Shown here: in pieces, positions 57,084 through 64,000 of the stretch | How the letters are laid out: every line of letters starts with the position of its first letter | Position numbering within the stretch: the first letter of the stretch is position 1 | Source of the DNA: Bifidobacterium reuteri DSM 23975 | GTDB lineage: Bacteria; Actinomycetota; Actinomycetes; Actinomycetales; Bifidobacteriaceae | DNA length: 64,000 bases | Assembly (NCBI RefSeq): GCF_000741695.1 | Contig: NZ_JGZK01000004.1 | Span: 62,001 to 126,000, forward strand | Direction: 5' to 3' | Notes under the pieces: generated by a model | The model's database searches: none | Told to the model about the DNA's origin: nothing | What the model saw: only the letters and a program-made list of their open reading frames with translations | Program-made: the position numbers and the translations under genes

Positions 57084-60000
57084 TCAGCCCACGGATTGCC
57101 CGCCGGGAACCGAATCCACGGTTTCGACGTCATCCGCGTCGGCATCCTCGGCATCGACGGGTTGCATCGTGCCGGAGTGGCGGCCGGCGGCGTTGTTCCC
57201 GCGCCTGAACCTGCGGGCGGCGACCAGTCCCACGCCGACGGCGAGCAGGGTGATCGCCGCCGCGATCACGCCCTGGACGGCGGCGCCGGTATGGGCGAGC
57301 CCGGTCCGGTAGCCGTTCCAGTCGTCGGTGTTGCTGACCACTTCGGTGTCGGGGCAGACGAGCCTGCCGTCGATCGTGACCGCATCATCAGGCGCGGACG
57401 TCTCGTCCTTGCCGTCGAACGGATCCGGGTCGGAGACGACGCATTCAACCAACGGCGTGCCGGTGACCGTGGCGCGGTCGGTGTGATGGCCGGTCACGCC
57501 CTTGAGGACGCCCTTGACCTCGACGCTCTCGCCGGGCTTGAGGATGCGGCTGTCCCAATCGGCGGGGTATTCGAGATCGGTCACCCGGCCGTCGCCGGCG
57601 ACCAGCTGGTCCTTGAGGTTCAGGTCCTTGGTTCGGTACCATGCGCCCTGCTTGGTGTCGGGGTCGGTGGTGCTGGTGTTGGTGATGGTGAACACGATGC
57701 GCGTGTCGCCCTGCATGGCCAGCGCGTCCTTGACCTGGTCGCGGTCGCCGGCCGGCCAGCCGGAGGCCTCGTCCCATTTCTCGATCTTCAGGCTCGGGGT
57801 CATGTCGGGCGTGTGCGTCTCGACCTGGTTGGAAGGACGTTTGGTGCCGTTGATGGTTTCGTCGAACCGGTTGGCGATGTGTTCGCCGGTCTTGACGCGC
57901 TTGCACTGGATGAACGCGGTCCATGCCTGCTCGCTTTCGTCGTTGCCGCTGACGAGATCGAGCATGCGCTGGGTCGCGGTAACGGTGACCACGCCCTTGT
58001 CGTCCTGCGCGAGGGTGAACAGTTCGCCGCCGTACACACTGGCGTCGAAGCCGCTGCCGGCGATCTTCACGCCCTTGCGGGCGATCACCTTGCCCTGCTC
58101 GGTCAGGTCGCGCATGGCGTATACGGCCCATTGGCCGGTGTACTGGTCATGCTCGGTGTCGAGCGGGTCGGTGATGCTCCAGTCGGTGACCTTCTGGTAG
58201 GCGCGGTGCGCGGGCAGCACGGAGCTGTCGAGGCGATAGAGGAACAGGCTGTTGAGGTACACGCTCCGCTTGTCGATGGATTCGCCGTTCACCCTCACGA
58301 CCACGTCCTTGGAGGGGTTGACGGGTTTGAGGGGGTTGGCGACCTCGTTGGTGTCCTTGCGGGTGTCGTTGACGACCTGCGTGGCCTTGTTCTTCACGAT
58401 ATGTCCGTCGGTGACCTTGATGACGGTCATCGGCAGGCTCACCTCGTAGCTCGTGCCCAGCATCGACTGGTCGATGGCCGGCTCCTTCAACGGGTCGTGG
58501 TCCTTCTTTTCGGCGTATTCCTTGAGGTTCTTGGGCTGGGGGTCGCCCTTGATGGTCTCGCCGGTGGCCGGCACCTTCGTGTCCGCGGTCTTGGCGTACA
58601 CGTAGGCGACGCCGTCGATCGCCGCGATGTTGAACTTCGCGGTCACGTCCTTGCCGGTCGCGGTGTCGGTGACCTCGATGCGCTTGACGTCGAGGGAGAG
58701 GTATTCGTCGTCCCAGTCGTCGGTCATGCCGAGCCTCCAGACCTTGTAGGCCTGGTTGGTCTGCTTGGCGTCGATGGTCACGCGGTAGTAGATCCGGTCG
58801 CCCAGCAGCGCGGTCTTGCCGTCGATGCTGATGGACGGGTCGGCCTGGGTGTCCTTCTTCACCGGCGTGAAGTCGGGCGGCTCGTTCCATACCTTGTTGC
58901 TCGGGGTGATCATGTTGTTCAGGGTCAGGGCCCACTGGTTGCCGATTTTGGTGTCCGTGGGCGCGTCCTTGGCGACCGTGCCCTCGAAGCGGACGATGAT
59001 GCGCGGGTTCGCGCCGTTGCGCCAGTTGGTCTTCACGTACCCGTCGGAGAACACGAGGCGCACCGCGTGCTGCGCGTCGTTCCACTGGGTCTCGTACTCG
59101 GTTTTCGGGATGAACCTGCCGGTGGACAGGTCGGTGACCTCCAGGGTCTGCTTGTCCACTTCAAGATGCTCGTCGTAGGTGTCGGTGACCGCCACCTCGC
59201 TGACCGAGTACGCGAGATTGCCGGGCAGGTGGGGCTGGGTCTCCAGACGGTATTCCACGCGTTGGCCCGGGTAGACGACCCTGCCGTCCACGGACGCCTG
59301 GTCGCCGCCCTGCGAGGATTCGCCGACCACGTCCTTGACGACGGGCGGTATGTAACCGCAGATCTTCGGTTCGTTCGTGGGGATGGTGTGCGTGTTGACG
59401 GTCTGGGAGCCCTTGTTCGTCAGCGCCTTGCCGTTCGGCGCGGTGCAGAATGACAGTTCGTCGTTCGCCTGCTTGTCGAAGTCGTCGCGCACCTGGCCCG
59501 CGCCCTTGCCGTTGGCGTAGGCCGCCTTGCCTGGGATGAGCAGCGTGACCTGCTTCGCGGTCTTCAGTCCCTTCAATCCCTCGCGGTAGGCCCGGCCGGC
59601 GGTGGCGGTCACCGTGGTGTCTTCCATCGTGATCGTCCACTGGTCGGTGACGTCCCTGCCGTGGTTGGCGATGTCGGTGACGCTGGACTCGCGATCGGTG
59701 CCGGCGTCGGCCTCGTACACCTTGATCTTCGACTTGTCGTCGGCGTCGAACAGGTAGTCGGCGGCCGACCAGTCGTCCGTGAGCGTCAGGGTCTCCGGGG
59801 CCTGGATGAGGTTCTTGGCGATGGTGCCGTTGACCACCGAGGCGACCCGGTCCCCGTCCAGAAGCGTCATATCGTCGGCGCCGGTCCGGTTGGTCTCCTT
59901 CGGGTCGATGACCGCCTCCCACTGGCCCTTCGCGTTCAGGCGGATCCAGCTCTTGTCGGGATTCGGCCGCCACGTATCGAACTGTTTCGTTCCGGCGTCG

Positions 60001-61379
60001 GCCTCGGGCTCATGGTTCCACTTGCCCCACGCATGGTCCTTGACCTGCTGGAAGTCGGAGGGCTTTGACACGGTCACGTCGAAGCTGAACTCGTAGACAT
60101 GGTCCATGGACATCTCGCCCTTGTCCGCCGAACGCGCGGCCGACACCGTGTTCGACGCCTTGTCCCAAGTGATCTCGAACTCGCCGGAAACGTCGCGGTT
60201 GCCGTCGGTCCTGTCGATGAGCCTGTAGTTGTCCACGGAGTATTCGACGCCGTTGGGTTCGATCACGTCGCGGAAACGCATCTCGTAGCCGCCGCGGCCG
60301 GTGCCGTACGTGATGGTGGTGCGGTTCGTCATCCGGTCGGCGCTCACGCCGTCCTCGATCTTCTTGACCGGGGGTTCGGGCGGCACCGAGCTCACCTTCC
60401 AGGATTCGGCCGGGTCACGGTCCGCGGTGTCCACGGCCGCCTGCATGCGGCCCTGCTTGGGCACCTGGATGTCGATCCAGTACGATCCCTCGGCCCAGTA
60501 TTTCATGCCGAAATCCTTCGGCGAGGCGAGATTGTCGAGCTGGGTATCCCCATTGCTGGAGAAGCTGATCGACTTGCTCACGCTCTTCGCGGGCAGATAG
60601 GGGCCGTTCTCGTAATGGATGATCGCGGTGCCGTTCAACGTCTCCTTGATCGCGGAACCGCCGTTGTCTGCATGGATGACGTCGCCGATCGGGTCGGTGG
60701 AGCCGACCTGCATGTCGGTCTTCTGCTTGTGGCTGGTGGCCACGTTCAGCTTGTAATCGACCGGCGGCTGGTTCTGCGCCAGCACGATCACGCGGAACGA
60801 GGCGTTCGGGTTGGAGTTGATCGACTCCTGCGCCAGAGAGTCAACGCTGCGCGTGCCGAGCTTGTCCTTCCATGTGGTCGAAGTCGAGTACTTCTGGCCC
60901 TGATACGTGTAGTCGCCCTTCGCCTCGGCCTTCCACTGCGCCTCCCAACGGTTCTTCGCGTTCGAGCTCACATAGCTGCCGTTGAACGAACCATCCGCCA
61001 ATCGCACGTAGCCCACCGCCACCAGACGGCAGTCCGCGTTCCCCTCACCCGTATAGGAGCGTTGGCACTCATCGATCGCGTCGCTCAAAGTCTTGTTCAT
61101 GTTCACGAACTGGTTCTGCCCGTTCGCCAGATCGGACGACAGACGCACCTTCGCGTCACTCAACGCCGTCTTCATGCCATCCAGAGTGGCCGGCCACGAA
61201 TCCTTGTAGATCCAATGCACATCGGCCGTCTGCGTCGGACCACCGCCCGAACCGCCACCGTCCTCACCGGAACCGCCGCCACCGTTATCGGCCAACGCGA
61301 CCGGAACCAAGCAGGCCAGCAACGCCGCGGCGGCGGTGATCGACGCCACCGCACCGGTGCCCTTCTTCCCGAACCTCAT
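57084..61379 (-). CDS. Giant cell-wall-anchored surface protein (LAHTG sorting motif, isopeptide-type adhesin domains)
   Basis: 1431 residues, ATG at 61379 behind AAAGGA. Signal peptide GAVASITAAAALLACLVPVA ending ALA; then a glycine-rich linker. The long middle holds tandem beta-domains with repeating starts such as VDYKLNV, GQRVEYRLET, LGDRIYYRVTIDA and LNSLFLYRLDSS, each followed by a Tyr/Lys-rich strand and later V...D.W or DTYDEHL. This is typical of isopeptide-forming adhesin domains like those of antigen I/II. The C-terminus has LAHTG, a membrane helix (VIAAAITLLAVGVGLVAARR), then an unusually long acidic tail of about 40 residues. LAHTG replaces LPxTG. Confidence 0.85.
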   Translation of the reverse strand: MRFGKKGTGAVASITAAAALLACLVPVALADNGGGGSGEDGGGSGGGPTQTADVHWIYKDSWPATLDGMKTALSDAKVRLSSDLANGQNQFVNMNKTLSDAIDECQRSYTGEGNADCRLVAVGYVRLADGSFNGSYVSSNAKNRWEAQWKAEAKGDYTYQGQKYSTSTTWKDKLGTRSVDSLAQESINSNPNASFRVIVLAQNQPPVDYKLNVATSHKQKTDMQVGSTDPIGDVIHADNGGSAIKETLNGTAIIHYENGPYLPAKSVSKSISFSSNGDTQLDNLASPKDFGMKYWAEGSYWIDIQVPKQGRMQAAVDTADRDPAESWKVSSVPPEPPVKKIEDGVSADRMTNRTTITYGTGRGGYEMRFRDVIEPNGVEYSVDNYRLIDRTDGNRDVSGEFEITWDKASNTVSAARSADKGEMSMDHVYEFSFDVTVSKPSDFQQVKDHAWGKWNHEPEADAGTKQFDTWRPNPDKSWIRLNAKGQWEAVIDPKETNRTGADDMTLLDGDRVASVVNGTIAKNLIQAPETLTLTDDWSAADYLFDADDKSKIKVYEADAGTDRESSVTDIANHGRDVTDQWTITMEDTTVTATAGRAYREGLKGLKTAKQVTLLIPGKAAYANGKGAGQVRDDFDKQANDELSFCTAPNGKALTNKGSQTVNTHTIPTNEPKICGYIPPVVKDVVGESSQGGDQASVDGRVVYPGQRVEYRLETQPHLPGNLAYSVSEVAVTDTYDEHLEVDKQTLEVTDLSTGRFIPKTEYETQWNDAQHAVRLVFSDGYVKTNWRNGANPRIIVRFEGTVAKDAPTDTKIGNQWALTLNNMITPSNKVWNEPPDFTPVKKDTQADPSISIDGKTALLGDRIYYRVTIDAKQTNQAYKVWRLGMTDDWDDEYLSLDVKRIEVTDTATGKDVTAKFNIAAIDGVAYVYAKTADTKVPATGETIKGDPQPKNLKEYAEKKDHDPLKEPAIDQSMLGTSYEVSLPMTVIKVTDGHIVKNKATQVVNDTRKDTNEVANPLKPVNPSKDVVVRVNGESIDKRSVYLNSLFLYRLDSSVLPAHRAYQKVTDWSITDPLDTEHDQYTGQWAVYAMRDLTEQGKVIARKGVKIAGSGFDASVYGGELFTLAQDDKGVVTVTATQRMLDLVSGNDESEQAWTAFIQCKRVKTGEHIANRFDETINGTKRPSNQVETHTPDMTPSLKIEKWDEASGWPAGDRDQVKDALAMQGDTRIVFTITNTSTTDPDTKQGAWYRTKDLNLKDQLVAGDGRVTDLEYPADWDSRILKPGESVEVKGVLKGVTGHHTDRATVTGTPLVECVVSDPDPFDGKDETSAPDDAVTIDGRLVCPDTEVVSNTDDWNGYRTGLAHTGAAVQGVIAAAITLLAVGVGLVAARRFRRGNNAAGRHSGTMQPVDAEDADADDVETVDSVPGGQSVG

Positions 61380-61768
61380 ACGAAATCCTTTCCCACATAC
61401 GACAGAAGCGCCCCTCTCCGGGAAAGGGAGGAGACGGGGACTCCAGAACCCGCCTCCTCCCGGGTCCCTGGAAGAAAAGCACGCCCGCAAGCCCGACGGC
61501 CGGCCGCCGGACCCCGGACGCACCATCAGCATCACCCCGCATCGAGCGATGCTGCGGCGGACATGTGACGAAGATTGGCAACCCGTTCATGGATGAAACA
61601 TGACGCGGATACTACATTTAGTGCATTGCTTTGCTTTGGATACTAGATGTACGGAGTGTTCTGTATCTTTACGAAAGGCGATATATTCGCTACAATTAGC
61701 GATGTTAAAAGCCACCATTGCCTCTCACTGAAGCACACTAGGGTGGCATTTTTCTTATCGGAGGAACG
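61380..61768. other. Divergent promoter region with structured leader
   Basis: The 389 bases between the surface-protein and Abi genes hold no gene. The first 200 bases are GC-rich, then AT-rich with GGATACTA repeated at about 61608 and 61638, possible -10 elements toward the Abi gene. The last 90 bases hold the leader hairpins given separately. Confidence 0.6.
61687..61756 (+). ncRNA. Structured leader or small RNA upstream of the Abi gene
   Basis: TCGCTA-CAAT-TAGCGA (61687-61702) is a perfect small hairpin. GCCACC (61711-61716) pairs with GGTGGC (61742-61747), followed by ATTTTTCTT, which looks like a Rho-independent terminator 12 bases before GGAGG and the Abi start. A short terminated RNA with partial read-through into the gene would fit. 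Abi_2-type genes are known in other bacteria to be preceded by structured RNAs; identity with those is not shown here. Confidence 0.5.
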
Positions 61769-62782
61769 ATGGACGAGAATGATACTCCACAGCTCCGCCC
61801 CTATCCGCAGCATCCGCCGAAATCATTGGATGATTTATCGGCCAAGCTCATTGACAACGGTTTGTCCGGAATAAGTCGCGAGCTCCTTGAGCGTCGAATC
61901 GAGCAAGTGGGATACTTTCGGCTGAAAGGATACTGGTATCCGTTCCTCACCCCGGTATCGGAGCAGTCGGCGAAGCGCTCATTGCCCTTCCGTCAAGATG
62001 TGCAATTCAAGGATATCTGGGATAGGTATCTGTTCGATCAGGAACTGCGGATGCTGGTATTCGACGGCATCGTCACCATCGAGATTTATCTCAAGAGCTT
62101 CCTCGCCCATGAGCTATCGGTATTCGGCGGCGAATTCGGCTACATGACACGGGAAGGACTCCCGGGGTTGAGCTATGACGACCATCTGGCTTGCCTTTCC
62201 TCGTTGCGTTCGACATTCACCAAATCAAATCTTCCGTACCTCAGGCATTTCCGGAGTACCTACAGTGATCCGCTGCCTCCGTACTGGATGATCGTCGGAT
62301 GCCTGAGCTACGGAACACTCAAGGAGAACTTCTACCAAGGTGCGCCAGACCATATCAAGAGAAAGCTGGCCACCAAGCTGCATATCTTCAACCCCAACCC
62401 GAATCCCGCCGTACGCGGCGACGCCAAAATCCTCTCCAATTGGCTTGAGACTATCCGGCAGGCCCGGAACATGACCGCGCATCATGATCGCTTCTGGAAC
62501 GAAACCAGCACCCGCATAGCGCCGAAACTGCCGAAGCATCGCAGCGGATCCCATGCAAAGGGTTGGTGGGGTAACGATTGGGATATCTTCCGTAAGTCCT
62601 CCGGCCCTGCTGCATTCCTCACCATGGAGAACTACCTGACATCCCAGATCGACGGACCCGCGTGGACGGAGAAATTCATCTCCCTTATGGATAGGCACCC
62701 TCAGATTCCGAAGTCTGATATGGGATTCCCTGACGGATGGCGGGTGTCGCCGCTGTGGCGAGTCAATGGCTCAGCTCATTGA
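61769..62782 (+). CDS. Abi_2-family (AbiD/AbiF-like) abortive-infection protein
   Basis: 337 residues, start behind GGAGGA. The family start is clear: LDDLSAKLIDNGLSGISREL and RRIEQVGYFRLKGYWYPF, then FDQELRMLVFDGIVTIEIYL. The motif ETIRQARNMTAHHDRFWN is the R-x4-H of HEPN ribonuclease folds. Such proteins are thought to kill or arrest phage-infected cells by RNA cleavage. It lies alone, with a structured leader upstream. Confidence 0.9.
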   Translation: MDENDTPQLRPYPQHPPKSLDDLSAKLIDNGLSGISRELLERRIEQVGYFRLKGYWYPFLTPVSEQSAKRSLPFRQDVQFKDIWDRYLFDQELRMLVFDGIVTIEIYLKSFLAHELSVFGGEFGYMTREGLPGLSYDDHLACLSSLRSTFTKSNLPYLRHFRSTYSDPLPPYWMIVGCLSYGTLKENFYQGAPDHIKRKLATKLHIFNPNPNPAVRGDAKILSNWLETIRQARNMTAHHDRFWNETSTRIAPKLPKHRSGSHAKGWWGNDWDIFRKSSGPAAFLTMENYLTSQIDGPAWTEKFISLMDRHPQIPKSDMGFPDGWRVSPLWRVNGSAH

Positions 62783-62820
62783 CGGGGCATCCTAATTGCA
62801 TAAATGGGGAAACGCGCGCC

Positions 62821-62860
62821 TTTCAGGGACGTGGATCCAAGGAATTACCCGTCCCTGAAA
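62821..62860. terminator. Bidirectional terminator between convergent genes
   Basis: TTTCAGGGACG (62821-62831) pairs perfectly with CGTCCCTGAAA (62850-62860) between the Abi stop and the stop of the small membrane-protein gene at 62885. Confidence 0.8.
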
Positions 62861-62884
62861 TGATAAGCGACAGAAACATCGTCT

Positions 62885-63136
62885 TTATTTGACGATGCGA
62901 GTAATTACATAGGCCATAAGACCTGCGATGACGGTGACGGCGGCAAGGAGCGCCAGTCTGGTTTCGCGGCGTTCCTTGGCCGCCATGTCGGCTTGCCGGT
63001 TGGCCAGGGCTTCGGCTTCGGCGGCGACGCCGCTGGCGGCGATGGCCGCGATGTGCGCGCTCATCTGGTCTTCGAGCGTGGAATCCTCGCTCGTGCCGTC
63101 GAAGGGCTCCTCGTTTTCGTTGTGGTTGTCGTTCAT
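62885..63136 (-). CDS. Small tail-anchored membrane protein
   Basis: 83 residues, ATG at 63136 with GGAG upstream. An acidic N-terminus (NENEEPFDGTSEDSTLEDQM), a helical Ala-rich middle with ANRQADMAAKERRETR, and one C-terminal membrane helix (LALLAAVTVIAGLMAYVIT). Preceded by the TTGATTG repeat cluster. Function not recognised. Confidence 0.7.
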   Translation of the reverse strand: MNDNHNENEEPFDGTSEDSTLEDQMSAHIAAIAASGVAAEAEALANRQADMAAKERRETRLALLAAVTVIAGLMAYVITRIVK

Positions 63137-63153
63137 GGTTCTGCTCCGTTCCT

Positions 63154-63276
63154 GATTGTTGGATTGTTTGCTTTCCTGATTGTTGGTTTGCTTGATTGCT
63201 TGCATGTCAGCTTGCCTGCATGCAATCAAGTTTGATTGTTTGATTGTCTGCATGCGGGCTTGTTTGCTTGTCAGCT
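63154..63276. repeat. TTGATTG/TTGCTTG short tandem repeats, cluster 1
   Basis: About 120 bases of degenerate 7-8-base units (GATTGTTT, GATTGTCT, GCTTGTTT) lie between two small minus-strand genes. An exact 18-mer, TGATTGTTTGATTGTCTG (63233-63250), is repeated in cluster 2. Confidence 0.8.
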
Positions 63277-63678
63277 TTCGTTTTGCCCGGCGAGGATGGA
63301 CATGCGGGCGGCGATGAGCGCGTGGCGCGCGATCTCCAGGTAGAGCTGGTGGCCCTCACCGTCGCCCCAGAACCGGTCGAACTGTTCGGTCGGCATCATG
63401 CTGGCGGGGTCGAACCCGTTCCACACGCCGCCGCAGAACACCTTCGCCGCCGCGTTCACCTCCTCGTCGGACGGCATGCCCGGATGTCCCTCCGCGGCGT
63501 CCGCGGCCGCGCGCATCTGCGCGCCGAACACGCGGGCCTGCAATGGCGAGAGCGTGTACGCCAGTCCCGCCGTGGAGCCCGCGGGGAATCCCGTGTTCAC
63601 GCCGAGGGTGATGACGTGCGCCTCCTCGCCGATGCTGATCCGGTCGCCGAGCACGGAGACCTCCATCGAATAGTCCAT
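63271..63678 (-). CDS. Hypothetical protein
   Basis: 135 residues, ATG at 63678 behind AAAGGAGA. It reads MDYSMEVSVLGDRISIGEEA, then GLAYTLSPLQARVFGAQMRA and FWGDGEGHQLYLEIARHALI. Hydrophilic and probably cytoplasmic. No family recognised. Between two repeat clusters in a small minus-strand operon. Confidence 0.7.
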   Translation of the reverse strand: MDYSMEVSVLGDRISIGEEAHVITLGVNTGFPAGSTAGLAYTLSPLQARVFGAQMRAAADAAEGHPGMPSDEEVNAAAKVFCGGVWNGFDPASMMPTEQFDRFWGDGEGHQLYLEIARHALIAARMSILAGQNES

Positions 63679-63721
63679 AGTGTCTCCTTTCCGCAGACGC
63701 GCCGGCTTGCCGGATCGCGTC

Positions 63722-63806
63722 TGCATGTTTGACTGCCTGAATGTTTGGCTGTCGGCTTGTTTGCTTGCTGGATTGTCGGATTGCCTGATTGTTTGATTGT
63801 CTGACG
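63722..63806. repeat. TTGATTG/TTGCTTG short tandem repeats, cluster 2
   Basis: Eighty-five bases with the same degenerate units as cluster 1, including the identical 18-mer at 63786-63803. It fills the space between two minus-strand genes. Confidence 0.8.
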
Positions 63807-63808
63807 GG

Positions 63809-64000
63809 TTACGGCTCGTCGTCGCCGTCGAGCCGGTCGAGCTCGCGTTCGATGGCGTCGCGCAGGAGCTGCTGCATGGGCAGGTCGTGCGCGGCGGCCG
63901 TGGTCTTGAGCCGGGTCTTGAGCGATACGGGTATGCGCAATGAGAGCATGACCAACGGTTCGCCCGTGGCCTTGGATGTCTTGTTCTGCTGGCGCAGCAC
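63809..64000 (-). CDS. Ribbon-helix-helix/CopG-like protein, 5' end at window edge
   Basis: At least 63 residues. LVMLSLRIPVSLKTRLKTTA is a ribbon-helix-helix-like strand and helix, then HDLPMQQLLRDAIERELDRL. A GTG at 64000 could be the start, but the frame is open to the edge, so the true start may lie outside. Probably a DNA-binding regulator of the small operon. Confidence 0.65.
   Translation of the reverse strand: MLRQQNKTSKATGEPLVMLSLRIPVSLKTRLKTTAAAHDLPMQQLLRDAIERELDRLDGDDEP

Noticed and set aside
56952..61568. Long plus-strand open frames opposite the surface protein gene
   Set aside because: They mirror the high-GC third positions of the minus-strand gene; that gene has a signal peptide, sorting motif and ribosome site.

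Overview
The window reads as a chromosomal segment of a high-GC actinobacterium, most likely a Bifidobacterium. The grounds are strongly GC-rich coding, a LacI-controlled lacZ/GPH-symporter locus beside nagA-nagB, and a Maff2/PrgI/VirB4 Gram-positive conjugation module. The genus is inferred from gene content, not from a marker gene. I saw no rRNA, tRNA or CRISPR array.

Layout. (1) 1-2.35 kb: a ROK repressor cut by the window edge, divergent from a sugar-binding lipoprotein that has no permease genes after it. (2) 2.5-12.1 kb, minus strand: a class III lanthipeptide cluster in the order LanKC synthetase, a 44-residue precursor, an S9 peptidase, an ABC exporter pair, two small envelope proteins, a NarL-type histidine kinase and its response regulator. 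LanKC is split by a one-base shift in a seven-base homopolymer. (3) 12.5-19.9 kb, minus strand: a lasso-peptide cluster with a 42-residue precursor, a fused macrolactam synthetase plus RiPP recognition element, the leader protease and an exporter, then an orphan ABC ATPase and a second, paralogous NarL-type two-component system. (4) about 20-41 kb: a conjugative element. DUF4192 protein, ParB, MobC, relaxase, PcfB-like, ArdA and coupling-protein genes lie on the plus strand, converging on a minus-strand type IV secretion operon (Maff2 pilin, TrbL/VirB6-like, PrgI, VirB4, transglycosylase-CHAP). An AT-rich cargo (frameshifted amidase plus a small protein) seems to have split off the last codons of the coupling-protein gene. 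No integrase is in the window. (5) 41-48.3 kb: a small secreted protein and a TetR regulator sharing an operator-like box, then an OmpR-type two-component system divergent from two lipoproteins and an adaptor-ATPase-permease exporter. (6) 48.5-57 kb: LacI regulator, nagA, nagB, lacZ with an in-frame stop, and a lactose symporter, with LacI-type operators at the lacI, lacZ and symporter promoters. (7) 57-61.4 kb: a giant LAHTG-anchored surface protein. (8) 61.4-64 kb: an Abi_2-family phage-defence-type gene behind a structured leader, and three small genes separated by TTGATTG-type repeats.

How it fits together: two adjacent RiPP clusters, each ending in its own related two-component system, sit next to a conjugative element, so this is a mosaic accessory region dropped between carbohydrate-use genes. 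The points most worth a second look are the lanthipeptide precursor with two labionin-type motifs, the fused lasso enzyme, the matching A7/T7 frameshifts, the C11 tract, the shared C-terminal tails of conjugation cargo proteins, and the interrupted coupling protein.
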